Assembly: GCA_963771015.1 (NCBI GenBank)
Contig: CAVYRN010000004.1
Location: 1 to 64,000 of the forward strand
DNA: 64,000 bases
Reading direction: 5' to 3'
Source of the DNA: CAVSJJ01 sp963771015
GTDB lineage: Bacteria; Actinomycetota; Actinomycetes; Actinomycetales; Dermatophilaceae
This document shows positions 26,275 to 33,980 of this stretch, in pieces (position 1 is the first letter of the stretch; every line of letters starts with the position of its first letter). Under the pieces are notes generated by a model. That model had not been told where the DNA came from. It made no database searches and saw only the letters and a list, made by a program, of their open reading frames with translations. The translations under genes were made by a program, and so were the position numbers.

Positions 26275-27519
26275 GTGGCTACACCGCAGAACTACTTGGC
26301 CGTCATCAAGGTCGTCGGCATCGGCGGGGGCGGCGTCAATGCCATCAACCGGATGATCGAGGTCGGGCTCAAAGGCGTCGAGTTCATCGCCATCAACACC
26401 GATGCCCAGGCCCTGCTCATGAGCGACGCCGACGTCAAGCTCGACGTCGGCCGGGACCTGACCCGCGGCCTCGGCGCCGGCGCGGACCCCGAGGTCGGCA
26501 AGAGGGCCGCCGAGGACCACGCCGAGGACATCGAGGAGGTCCTCAAGGGCGCCGACATGGTCTTCGTCACCGCCGGCGAGGGCGGTGGCACCGGCACCGG
26601 CGGCGCGCCGGTCGTCGCCCGGATCGCCAAGGGCATCGGCGCCCTCACCATCGGCGTGGTGACCCGGCCGTTCACCTTCGAGGGGCGGCGCCGGGCCAAC
26701 CAGGCCGACTCCGGGATCGAGGGACTGCGCGAAGAGGTCGACACCCTCATCGTCATCCCCAACGACCGTCTGCTGTCCATCAGCGACCGCGGGGTGTCGA
26801 TGCTCGACGCCTTCCGCAGCGCCGACCAGGTGCTCCTCTCCGGCGTCCAGGGCATCACCGACCTCATCACGACGCCGGGCCTGATCAACCTCGACTTCGC
26901 CGACGTCAAGTCGGTCATGTCCGGGGCGGGCTCTGCCCTGATGGGCATCGGCTCGGCCCGCGGCGAGGATCGCGCGGTCCAGGCGGCCGAGCTGGCGATC
27001 TCCAGCCCGCTGCTCGAGGCCAGCATCGACGGCGCCCACGGCGTCCTGCTGTCGATCCAGGGCGGGAGCGACCTCGGCCTCTTCGAGATCAACGAGGCCG
27101 CCCGGCTCGTCCAGGAGGCCGCCCACCCCGAGGCGAACATCATTTTCGGCGCCGTCATCGACGATGCCCTCGGTGACGAGGTGCGGGTCACCGTCATCGC
27201 GGCCGGCTTCGACGGCGGTGAACCGACCCATCGTGCCGACGACCGGGCCCTCGGCACGATCCACGGCTCGACCCGGCCGGCCGCACCGGCCGTCCCGCCC
27301 GTCGCCGCGGCGCCGACGTCCGAGGCCGGGGGCCGTGCGGGCGACTCCGCCGGTGTGGGCGCGGGTGAGCCGGCACGGGGTGAGGACGGACCCGAGCCGT
27401 CCGCCGTGGTCACCGAGCCGGGGTCGACGCCGCAGGCGGTTCCCCAGCGCCAGACCCCGCCACGGACCGTGACGTTCGAAGAGGGCGACGACCTCGACGT
27501 TCCCGACTTCCTCAAGTAG
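26275..27519 (+). CDS. ftsZ: Tubulin-like division GTPase FtsZ
   Basis: 414 residues from the GTG at 26275, which has GGAGAGG upstream and gives the standard actinobacterial start ATPQNYLAVIKVVGIGGGGV. The GTP-binding loop GGGTGTGG lies at about 103-110, and the T7 loop NLDFADVKSVMSGAGSALMG is intact. A long Ala/Pro/Glu-rich linker (about 310-390) leads to the C-terminal peptide (LDVPDFLK), which binds partners such as SepF. An in-frame ATG at 26134 would add 47 residues of poor quality and is rejected. Confidence 0.98.
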   Translation: MATPQNYLAVIKVVGIGGGGVNAINRMIEVGLKGVEFIAINTDAQALLMSDADVKLDVGRDLTRGLGAGADPEVGKRAAEDHAEDIEEVLKGADMVFVTAGEGGGTGTGGAPVVARIAKGIGALTIGVVTRPFTFEGRRRANQADSGIEGLREEVDTLIVIPNDRLLSISDRGVSMLDAFRSADQVLLSGVQGITDLITTPGLINLDFADVKSVMSGAGSALMGIGSARGEDRAVQAAELAISSPLLEASIDGAHGVLLSIQGGSDLGLFEINEAARLVQEAAHPEANIIFGAVIDDALGDEVRVTVIAAGFDGGEPTHRADDRALGTIHGSTRPAAPAVPPVAAAPTSEAGGRAGDSAGVGAGEPARGEDGPEPSAVVTEPGSTPQAVPQRQTPPRTVTFEEGDDLDVPDFLK

Positions 27520-27579
27520 CCGCGACCCGCGGCGCGCCGGGGCCGGGTGGACGTGATGTCCGCCCGGCCCCGGCGCGTC

Positions 27580-27585
27580 TACGGT
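27580..27585 (+). promoter_or_regulatory. -10 box of pgeF, leaderless type
   Basis: TACGGT followed by six G residues and then the GTG at 27592. The G6 run could also serve as a ribosome site; the distance fits a leaderless transcript. Confidence 0.45.
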
Positions 27586-27591
27586 GGGGGG

Positions 27592-28311
27592 GTGTTCTAC
27601 TGGCGGCGGCATACCGACGGGGTCGGCGTCGCGGTCACCGACCGGTCCGGCGGGGTCAGCGTGGGCCCGTATGCCGGCCTCAACCTCGGTGGCCATGTGG
27701 GCGACGACCCCGCATCGGTCGGGGAGAACCGAGCCCGCCTGGCGGGTGAGCTGGGGCTGGCCGCCGACCGCCTCGTCTTCATGGACCAGTGCCACGGGGC
27801 CGAGGTCGCCGTCGTCGGGGCCCGGCCCGAGGTGCCGCCGGCCGTCGACGCGCTCGTCACGACGACCCCGGGGCTCGCCCTGGCGGCGCTCGTGGCCGAC
27901 TGCACGCCCGTGCTGCTCGCCGATGCCGATGCCGGAGTCGTGGCCGCCGTCCACGCCGGTCGCCCCGGGATGGTCAAGGGCGTGGTCCCGCGGGCGGTCG
28001 AGGCGATGCGCGACCTCGGCGCGCGGAACATCAGCGCCGTCGTCGGGCCGTCGGTGTGCCCGCGGTGCTACGAGGTGCCGTCGTCGATGCGCGATGAGGC
28101 GGCCGCGGTCGCCCCGGTCAGCCGCGCCATCTCGTGGGTCGGGACGCCCGCCGTCGACGTCGCAGCCGGCGTCGTCGCTCAGCTCGTGGAGGAGGGACTC
28201 AGCGTCGAGTGGGTGCCCGGCTGCGCCCGGGAGGACGTCCGGCTCTACTCCTACCGCCGGGACGGCACGACCGGGCGGTTCGCGGGGGTCGTCGTGCGGG
28301 AGGACCGATGA
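27592..28311 (+). CDS. pgeF: Polyphenol oxidase/laccase-domain protein (YlmD/YfiH, PgeF family)
   Basis: 239 residues from the GTG at 27592 (FYWRRHTDGVGVAVTDR). The family motifs NLGGHVGDDPASVGENRARL, MDQCHGAEV, VADCTPVLLAD, AAVHAGRPGMVKGVV and GPSVCPRCYEVP include the His/Cys residues of the metal site. Members have been linked to multicopper-like oxidase or purine-nucleosidase activity and to editing of peptidoglycan precursors carrying L-Ser. It follows ftsZ as in most actinobacteria. The ATG at 28308 of yggS overlaps its stop. An upstream in-frame GTG (27547) is less likely. Confidence 0.88.
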   Translation: MFYWRRHTDGVGVAVTDRSGGVSVGPYAGLNLGGHVGDDPASVGENRARLAGELGLAADRLVFMDQCHGAEVAVVGARPEVPPAVDALVTTTPGLALAALVADCTPVLLADADAGVVAAVHAGRPGMVKGVVPRAVEAMRDLGARNISAVVGPSVCPRCYEVPSSMRDEAAAVAPVSRAISWVGTPAVDVAAGVVAQLVEEGLSVEWVPGCAREDVRLYSYRRDGTTGRFAGVVVREDR

Positions 28312-29024
28312 GTGGGCACGGCGGGCCCCCGGACGACCGGCAGGCCGAGCTCGCGGCCGGTCTGGCGACGGTTGCCAGACGGATCGACGCGGCGATGGCG
28401 GCGAGTGGTCGGCAGGACCGACCGACGCTCATCGTCGTGACGAAGTTCTTCCCCGCCTCAGACGTCGACCTCCTCGCCGAGCTGGGCGTCCGCGACGTGG
28501 GCGAGAACCGTGACCAGGAGGCATCGACCAAGTTCGACGAGGTAGCCCATCGTCGCGAGCTGACTCTCCACTTCATCGGACAGCTCCAGCGGAACAAGGC
28601 CCGCTCGGTGGTCCGGTATGCCGATGTCGTCCAGTCCGTCGACCGGCCGCGGCTGGTTACCGCCCTGGACCGGGCGGCCCAGGCCGAGCAACGGCGGCTC
28701 GATGTCCTGGTCCAGGTCGGCCTCGAGGACGCGGCCGACCGAGGTGGCGTCCCGGTGGCCGAGGCCGAGGCACTGGCGGACGCCGTCGGCGAGAGCGAGG
28801 CGCTCGACCTGCGCGGCGTCATGGCGGTGGCCCCGCTCGACGCCGACCCACGGGCGGCCTTCGCCCGGCTCCGCACCGTGGCCGAGGCGATCCGGGCCGC
28901 TCATCCACAGGCCGGATGGATCTCGGCGGGGATGAGCGGCGACCTCGAGGAAGCCATCGCCGAGGGTGCGACACACCTGCGTGTCGGGACGGCAATCCTC
29001 GGATCTCGTCCGTCACACGGGTAA
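28308..29024 (+). CDS. yggS: PLP homeostasis protein YggS/YlmE (alanine racemase-like fold)
   Basis: 238 residues. The PLP-binding region LIVVTKFFPASDVDLLAELG (Lys in VTKF), DVGENRDQEASTKF, HFIGQLQRNKARSVV, and the C-terminal ISAGMSGDLEEAIAEGATHL motif are conserved. YggS proteins bind PLP without known catalysis and buffer vitamin B6 and amino-acid pools. ATGA coupled to pgeF, and next to sepF as in Gram-positives. Confidence 0.94.
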   Translation: MSGHGGPPDDRQAELAAGLATVARRIDAAMAASGRQDRPTLIVVTKFFPASDVDLLAELGVRDVGENRDQEASTKFDEVAHRRELTLHFIGQLQRNKARSVVRYADVVQSVDRPRLVTALDRAAQAEQRRLDVLVQVGLEDAADRGGVPVAEAEALADAVGESEALDLRGVMAVAPLDADPRAAFARLRTVAEAIRAAHPQAGWISAGMSGDLEEAIAEGATHLRVGTAILGSRPSHG

Positions 29025-29109
29025 CTTCGGTCACGAACGGTCACCGTCGACAAGGCGGACACTTCCGTCACATACGGCGGGACCGCCCGCAGGAGGACAA
29101 GGAGTACCC

Positions 29110-29586
29110 ATGGCTGGCGCGCTGCGCAAGACGATGGTCTACCTCGGGCTGGCCGAGGACGAGGGCCACTACGACGAGTACGACGAGTACGAGGACTACG
29201 ACGGCGACGACGCCGGCGAGCAGCCGCGCGAACGCCACGCCCAGGTCACCCCGCTGCCGACCCGGCGCCCGGTCGCCGAGATCGTCCGCACCCCGCAGAC
29301 CGACGGCCTGTCCCGGATCACGACGATCCACCCACGGACCTACAACGAGGCCAAGACGATCGGCGAGAACTTCCGCGAGGGCACCCCGGTCATCATGAAC
29401 CTCACGGACATGGACGATGCCGACGCCAAGCGCCTCGTCGACTTCGCGGCCGGCCTGGTCTTCGGCCTGCACGGGGCCATCGAGCGGGTGACCTCCAAGG
29501 TCTTCCTCCTGTCACCGGCGTCGGTGACCGTGCACTCCGAGGAGCCGGTCCAGGCCCCGGGGCGGGTTCTGTTCAACCAGAGCTGA
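29110..29586 (+). CDS. sepF: Cell division protein SepF
   Basis: 158 residues from ATG 29110, with AAGGAG upstream. The N-terminal MAGALRKTMVYLGLAED is the membrane-targeting helix. A very acidic linker (residues about 19-38, rich in Asp/Glu/Tyr) precedes the SepF core (IHPRTYNEAKTIGENFREGT, VIMNLTDMDDADAKRLVDFA, GAIERVTSKVFLLSPASV). SepF anchors and bundles FtsZ in actinobacteria, which lack FtsA. The 85-nt gap upstream carries several GTCAC repeats. Confidence 0.95.
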   Translation: MAGALRKTMVYLGLAEDEGHYDEYDEYEDYDGDDAGEQPRERHAQVTPLPTRRPVAEIVRTPQTDGLSRITTIHPRTYNEAKTIGENFREGTPVIMNLTDMDDADAKRLVDFAAGLVFGLHGAIERVTSKVFLLSPASVTVHSEEPVQAPGRVLFNQS

Positions 29587-29661
29587 CCCTGCGTCCGTCC
29601 GATCGCTGTCCGGCCGTGGCCGCCACAGCACCCGCACAGCCGGGTCGATGAGGCTGGTGCC

Positions 29662-29940
29662 ATGACCGGCGTCCGGCAGGTGCTCCACCTCGTCGTCTTC
29701 CTCTACCTCCTCGTGGCGCTCGGCCGGCTCGCCCTGGACTGGGTCCGGCTGCTCAGCCGCGGCGACTGGCGTCCCCGAGGGGTCATGCTCGTCGTCGCCG
29801 AGGGTCTCTACACACTGACCGACCCGCCGCTGCGGGCCCTGGGCAAACTCGCGCCGCCGGTCCGGCTGGGGTCGTTCAGGCTTGACCTCGCCTACCTCAT
29901 TCTTCTCATCTGCCTCTACATTTTCCTGGCGATCCTCTAG
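29662..29940 (+). CDS. YggT-family membrane protein
   Basis: 92 residues with two helices: VLHLVVFLYLLVALGRLALD at the N-terminus and LAYLILLICLYIFLAIL at the end. Between them is the conserved LYTLTDPPLRALGKLAPPVR loop. YggT proteins sit between sepF and divIVA in many actinobacteria; their exact role is not settled, but they probably help division or osmotic tolerance. The divIVA -10 box overlaps its stop codon. Confidence 0.92.
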   Translation: MTGVRQVLHLVVFLYLLVALGRLALDWVRLLSRGDWRPRGVMLVVAEGLYTLTDPPLRALGKLAPPVRLGSFRLDLAYLILLICLYIFLAIL

Positions 29941-29943
29941 GCT
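29915..29943 (+). promoter_or_regulatory. Predicted divIVA promoter
   Basis: TCTACA, a 17-nt spacer and TAGGCT, the last overlapping the yggT stop. It gives an mRNA leader of roughly 75 nt before divIVA. Confidence 0.45.
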
Positions 29944-30022
29944 GGGCCCCGTCCGGACCCGTGGGTCTGGGACGATGAGGGGTGATTCCAAACCCGCAGA
30001 GACTCGCGCATCAGGAGTAACC

Positions 30023-31348
30023 ATGGCGTTGTCGCCCGAGGATGTCCTCAACAAGACGTTCACGCAGACGCAGTTCCGTCGCGGCTATGACGAGCGCGAG
30101 GTCGACGACTTCCTCGACGACATCGTGGCCGAGATGCGGAGGATGACGAAGGAGAGCGAGGACCTCCGGACCGACCTCAACGACTGCCGGGCCGGGCGCG
30201 GGTTGGCTCCGGTCGCGGCCGCGGCACCGGTGGCAGCGATGCCGGCCGCAGCTGCCCCACCGGAGCTGCTCAACGAGCTGGAGACCCTCAAGAGTCATGC
30301 CTCGACCCTGGAGTCGCGCAACGGCGAGCTGGAGTCCCGGGTGAGCGAGCTCGAGACGGTCGGTGCCGGCGCCTCCGAGCTCGAGGCGAAGCTCCATGAG
30401 CTGGAGAGCAAGAAGACCGAGCTCGAGGGCCGGTTGAGCGAGTTCGAGGGCCGTGGTGGCGACCTCGAGGGCCGCAACGCCGAGCTTCAGGGTCAGGTGG
30501 CCCAGCTCGACTCCCGGATCCACGAGCTCGAGGCCCAGCTCGCCGACGCCGAGGCCCGCTACTCGGGCCTCCAGGGCGAGTACGAGGCCGTGCGCTCCGC
30601 CCACGAGCAGGTCGTCGCCGAGGCCGGCCAGCTGCGGGGACAGGCCGAGCAGCTCGGTGTCGCCCAGCAGGGCGCGGACGCCCAGATCGCCTCGCTCCAG
30701 GCGCGGATCGACGAGGCCGAGCGCACCGCGCAGGAACGCATCGCCGCGGCCCAGGCCGCCGCCGATGCCGCCGAGGCGGAGGCCCAGCAGCGGGCGCAGG
30801 CGGCCCAGGCCGCCCCGGTCGCCGCGCCGGCCGCCGCAGAGGCCACCCCCTTCGGTGCCGCGGCTGACGCCTCCGGCGCCGGCGCCGCGAGCGTCATCGC
30901 CCTCGCCCAGCGCCTCCACGACGAGCACGTCGCCGCCGGTGAGGCCCGCCGCGACGAGCTCATCAGCGAGGCTCAGGCCCGCCACGACGAGCTCATCGGC
31001 ACCGCACAGGCCCGCCACGACGAGCTGCTCACCGTCGGCCAGACCAAGCACGACCAGCTCGTCGCCGAGGGCACCACGCAGCGCGAGGAGATGCTGACCG
31101 AGGCCCGCGAGCGGTCGACCGGCATGGTCCACGAGGCCCAGCAGAAGAAGGCCGCGATCATGGCCGAGCTCGACCGTGAGCAGGGGGCTCTGGAGCGCAA
31201 GATCCAGCAGCTGCGCGGCTTCGAGCGCGACTACCGGTCCCGCCTCCATGACTACATCGAGGGTCAGCTGAAGGACCTCGAGACGACGGCCATCGAGGTG
31301 CCCGAGGGCTCCGGCTCCGAGGGCCAGCAGGAGTCCGTCCAGGCCTGA
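30023..31348 (+). CDS. divIVA: Polar growth/septum-site protein DivIVA (Wag31), expanded coiled coil
   Basis: 441 residues, longer than the roughly 260-300 usual for Wag31. The N-terminal lipid-binding domain (LSPEDVLNKTFTQTQFRRGY, then EVDDFLDDIVAEMRR) is standard. A long coiled coil follows from about residue 85, built of near-repeats such as LESRNGELESRVSELE and LEGRNAELQGQVAQLD. An Ala/Pro break comes near 270-290, then a second coil with 13-residue repeats (ARHDELIGTAQARHDELL). It recruits wall synthesis to the poles. A strong terminator follows. Confidence 0.95.
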   Translation: MALSPEDVLNKTFTQTQFRRGYDEREVDDFLDDIVAEMRRMTKESEDLRTDLNDCRAGRGLAPVAAAAPVAAMPAAAAPPELLNELETLKSHASTLESRNGELESRVSELETVGAGASELEAKLHELESKKTELEGRLSEFEGRGGDLEGRNAELQGQVAQLDSRIHELEAQLADAEARYSGLQGEYEAVRSAHEQVVAEAGQLRGQAEQLGVAQQGADAQIASLQARIDEAERTAQERIAAAQAAADAAEAEAQQRAQAAQAAPVAAPAAAEATPFGAAADASGAGAASVIALAQRLHDEHVAAGEARRDELISEAQARHDELIGTAQARHDELLTVGQTKHDQLVAEGTTQREEMLTEARERSTGMVHEAQQKKAAIMAELDREQGALERKIQQLRGFERDYRSRLHDYIEGQLKDLETTAIEVPEGSGSEGQQESVQA

Positions 31349-31363
31349 ACCTCACATCGAGGT

Positions 31364-31406
31364 GCGCGACGCCACACCCACGCTCTCGTGGGCTGTGGCG
31401 TTGCGC
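31364..31406 (+). terminator. Strong terminator after divIVA
   Basis: About 20-bp hairpin: GCGCGACGCCACACCCACG pairs with CGTGGGCTGTGGCGTTGCGC (one G-T pair, one bulge) across CTCT. There is no U-run, as is common in high-GC actinobacteria. It separates the division genes from the dksA-like operon. Confidence 0.75.
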
Positions 31407-31407
31407 A

Positions 31408-31436
31408 TTGAGCTCCCCCGCCGCACGCCGTATCCT
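31408..31436 (+). promoter_or_regulatory. Predicted promoter of the dksA-like-lspA-rluD operon
   Basis: TTGAGC, a 17-nt spacer and TATCCT, immediately after the divIVA terminator and 57 nt before the start codon. Confidence 0.55.
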
Positions 31437-31493
31437 CGGCGCACTTGCCCGGACCGTTATGGGCCCCGGGTCATCACCACGAATGAGGTCCGC

Positions 31494-32294
31494 ATGGTTG
31501 CCAAGATCGTCGTGGCGGTCGCCCACCGGGCTGCCGTCACGGCAAAGCGGGTGAGCGCTGCCGCTGCGGCCTCGACCCGAAGGACGGCGTCGGCTCCGGC
31601 GAAGAAGGCCGCTCCGGCGAAGAAGGCCGCTCCGGCGAAGAAGGCCGCTCCGGCGAAGAAGGCCGCTCCGGCGAAGAAGGCCGCTCCGGCGAAGAAGGCC
31701 GCTCCGGCGAAGAAGGCCGCTCCGGCGAAGAAGGCCGCTCCGGCGAAGAAGGCCGCTCCGGCGAAGAAGGCCGCTCCCGCGAAGAAGGCCGCTCCCGCGA
31801 AGAAGGCCGCTCCCGCGAAGAAGGCCGCTCCCGCCAAGAAGGCCGCTCCCGCCAAGAAGGCCACCTCGGGTGGCCGCTCCGTCCGCAGCACGGTGTCACC
31901 TCGCTCGATGCCGGTCCTCGACCACGAGGACCCGTGGACCGCGGCCGAGCTGCGAGCGGTCCGTGCCGAGATCGTGGCCGACATCACCCAGCTCGAGGAC
32001 GAGCTGCGCAGCGCGGCCGCCGAGCTCGTCGACCTCATGCGCGACTCCGGTGACGGAGCCGGCGACGACCAGGCCGACGCCGGCGCCAAGACCTACGAGC
32101 GCGAGCAGGAGATCAGTCTCGCCAACAACGCCCGCGAGATGCTCGAACAGAACGGGCGTGCCCTCGACCGGCTCGACACCGGCACCTACGGCACCTGCGA
32201 GTCCTGCGGCAACCCCATCGGCAAGCTTCGCCTCCAGGCCGCTCCACGTGCGACCCTATGTATGCCATGCAAGACGAAGGAGGAGCGTCGCTGA
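31494..32294 (+). CDS. TraR/DksA-family zinc-finger protein with histone-H1-like PAKKAA tail
   Basis: 266 residues. The N-terminus (VAKIVVAVAHRAAVTAKRVS) runs into 15 perfect repeats of A-P-A-K-K-A (about residues 34-123), like histone-H1/HU C-terminal tails. A DksA-type coiled coil follows (TAAELRAVRAEIVADITQLE ... NNAREMLEQNGRALDRL), then a C4 zinc finger (YGTCESCGNPIGKLRLQ ... LCMPCK). DksA-like proteins enter the RNA polymerase secondary channel, while the tail should bind DNA non-specifically. A nucleoid-linked transcription role is inferred. Its 3' end overlaps the lspA start region. Confidence 0.88.
   Translation: MVAKIVVAVAHRAAVTAKRVSAAAAASTRRTASAPAKKAAPAKKAAPAKKAAPAKKAAPAKKAAPAKKAAPAKKAAPAKKAAPAKKAAPAKKAAPAKKAAPAKKAAPAKKAAPAKKAAPAKKATSGGRSVRSTVSPRSMPVLDHEDPWTAAELRAVRAEIVADITQLEDELRSAAAELVDLMRDSGDGAGDDQADAGAKTYEREQEISLANNAREMLEQNGRALDRLDTGTYGTCESCGNPIGKLRLQAAPRATLCMPCKTKEERR
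31593..31862 (+). repeat. 15 tandem copies of an 18-bp repeat encoding APAKKA
   Basis: Unit GCTCCGGCGAAGAAGGCC. The first 10 copies use CCG-GCG, the next 3 CCC-GCG and the last 2 CCC-GCC, so the 5' part looks freshly expanded and the 3' part older. All changes are synonymous and the frame is always kept. Copy number probably varies between strains. Confidence 0.95.
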
Positions 32295-32905
32295 CCCCAG
32301 CGGACGCCGACACCGATGCACCGGCCGCGGTCGATACCGCCGGCCGGTCGCGTCTGTATGCCGTCGTGTTCGCCGTCGCCCTGCTGATGCTCGTCCTCGA
32401 CCAGGGCACGAAGATGTGGGCCCTGAGCTCCCTGGTCCCCGGCGCCCCGAGAGACCTCTTCGGCTCGCTGCTGCGCCTCGAGCTCATCCGCAACCCCGGC
32501 GCGGCATTCTCCATCGCTACCAACGCCACGTGGCTCCTCGTCGTCATCGGTGTGGCGGTCCTGGCCTGGGTGGCCACGGCCATCCGCCGGATCGGCAGCC
32601 TCGCCTGGGCGCTTGCCCTCGGCCTGCTCCTCGGGGGCGCCCTCGGCAACCTCGTCGACCGCTTCTTCCGCGCCCCGGGACCCGGCCGTGGCCAGGTCGT
32701 GGACTTCATCGACTATGCCGGGCTGTTCATCGGCAACGTCGCCGACATCGCGATCGTCGTGGCCGCGGCGATCATCGTCGTTCTCGCCCTGCGCGGCGTG
32801 ACGATCGCCGGCGAACGGGTCCGCCCGGAGCAGGGACGGCATACCGATGCCGGTCGCACCACCGTCGAGAGGGACGCACGGCGGGGCGATGAGCCCGATG
32901 AGTGA
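32267..32905 (+). CDS. lspA: Lipoprotein signal peptidase LspA
   Basis: About 212 residues from ATG 32267, inside the 3' end of the dksA-like gene. Four membrane helices (VVFAVALLMLVLDQGTKMWA; WLLVVIGVAVLAWVATAI; LAWALALGLLLGGALGNLVD; VADIAIVVAAAIIVVLAL) carry the family residues: Asp in LVLDQGTK, NPGAAFSIA, and the catalytic pair in VVDFID and NVADI. It cleaves prolipoprotein signal peptides. A start at CTG 32291, overlapping the upstream TGA and 5-6 nt after GAAGGAGGAG, would give the better ribosome site. Its end overlaps rluD. Confidence 0.9.
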   Translation: MQDEGGASLTPADADTDAPAAVDTAGRSRLYAVVFAVALLMLVLDQGTKMWALSSLVPGAPRDLFGSLLRLELIRNPGAAFSIATNATWLLVVIGVAVLAWVATAIRRIGSLAWALALGLLLGGALGNLVDRFFRAPGPGRGQVVDFIDYAGLFIGNVADIAIVVAAAIIVVLALRGVTIAGERVRPEQGRHTDAGRTTVERDARRGDEPDE

Positions 32906-33821
32906 CCCGCGGGCCGTCCTCGTGCCGGACGGACTCGAGGGCGAACGGGTCGACGCCGCGATCGCGCGGCTGTTCGGGCTGTCCCGGACCCGCGCAGCGG
33001 ACCTCGCCGCCGCCGGATGTGTCGTCGTCGCGGGGTCCATGGCCGCGAAGTCGCACCGGGTCCACTCCGGCGACCTTCTCGAGGTCGACCTGCCGAGCGC
33101 GCAGGAGAGCCCGACCCTCCGGGTGATCGCCGAACCCGTGCCGGGCATGACGATCCTCCACGACGACGACGACATCGTCGTCGTCGACAAGCCCGTCGGT
33201 GTGGCCGCCCACCCCTCGGTCGGCTGGTCCGGCCCAACGGTCCTCGGCGGGCTCGCCGCGGCCGGCTACCGCATCTCGACCAGCGGCGCGAGCGAGCGAC
33301 AGGGCGTCGTCTCCCGGCTCGACGTCGGCACCTCGGGGATCATGGTCGTCTGCAAGAGCGAGAGGGCCTACACCATCCTCAAGCGCGCCTTCAAACAGCG
33401 CCGGGTCGACAAGACCTACCACGCGCTCGTCCAGGGGCTGCCCGACCCCCTGGCCGGCACGATCGACGCGCCGATCGGCCGTCACCCGGGCCGCGACTAC
33501 AAGTTCGCCGTCCTGGACTCGGGCAAGGCCGCCGTCACGCACTACGAGCTCATCGAGGCGTTCCGGCACGCCTCGTTGCTCGAGATCCGGCTCGAGACCG
33601 GGCGGACCCACCAGATCCGGGTCCACTTCGCCGCGCTGCACCACCCGTGCGTCGGCGACCTCACCTACGGCGCCGACCCCATGCTCGCCAAGCGGGTGGG
33701 TCTGACCCGCCAGTGGCTGCACGCCGTCGGACTGGGCTTCGAGCACCCCGGAACGGGGGAGTGGGTCACCTTCGAGAGCCGCTACCCGCAAGATCTCCAG
33801 GACGCCCTCGAGCGGCTCTGA
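32889..33821 (+). CDS. rluD: RluD-type 23S rRNA pseudouridine synthase
   Basis: 310 residues from ATG 32889 (or 32898). The N-terminal S4 RNA-binding domain (ERVDAAIARLFGLSRTRAAD) precedes the RluA-family catalytic domain: IVVVDKPVGVAAHPS, VVSRLDVGTSGIMVVCKS (catalytic Asp in RLD), VDKTYHALVQGLPDP, LETGRTHQIRVHFA. It follows lspA with overlap, as is common in Gram-positives. It probably isomerises uridines in helix 69 of 23S rRNA; the exact sites are inferred from the family. Confidence 0.93.
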   Translation: MSPMSDPRAVLVPDGLEGERVDAAIARLFGLSRTRAADLAAAGCVVVAGSMAAKSHRVHSGDLLEVDLPSAQESPTLRVIAEPVPGMTILHDDDDIVVVDKPVGVAAHPSVGWSGPTVLGGLAAAGYRISTSGASERQGVVSRLDVGTSGIMVVCKSERAYTILKRAFKQRRVDKTYHALVQGLPDPLAGTIDAPIGRHPGRDYKFAVLDSGKAAVTHYELIEAFRHASLLEIRLETGRTHQIRVHFAALHHPCVGDLTYGADPMLAKRVGLTRQWLHAVGLGFEHPGTGEWVTFESRYPQDLQDALERL

Positions 33822-33927
33822 GCGACCTCGCGGGGCGGCGCGCACCAGGCCACGGCGGGCCGTCTCCTCGGTCGTTCGGCACGGGGTGAGGTGCCCCACA
33901 TGGCCCGGGAGCGCTCGGGCCGCGACA

Positions 33928-33948
33928 CCCCGGCGCGACACGCCGGGG
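33928..33948. terminator. GC-rich hairpin between rluD and dnaE
   Basis: CCCCGGCG and CGCCGGGG (8-bp perfect arms, 5-nt loop), 107 nt after the rluD stop and 20 nt before the dnaE -10 box. It may terminate the lspA-rluD mRNA; its position also covers the dnaE -35 region. Confidence 0.45.
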
Positions 33949-33967
33949 GGCGGTCCCCGGCGCGACC

Positions 33968-33973
33968 TAGAAT
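33968..33973 (+). promoter_or_regulatory. -10 box of dnaE, leaderless type
   Basis: TAGAAT lies 7 nt before the dnaE ATG at 33981, and no good ribosome site is present. Transcription would start at or next to the A of ATG. Confidence 0.6.
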
Positions 33974-33980
33974 CGGGGCG

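Noticed and set aside
31593..31862. CRISPR-like array
   Set aside because: Direct 18-bp tandem repeats without spacers, in frame inside a coding region.
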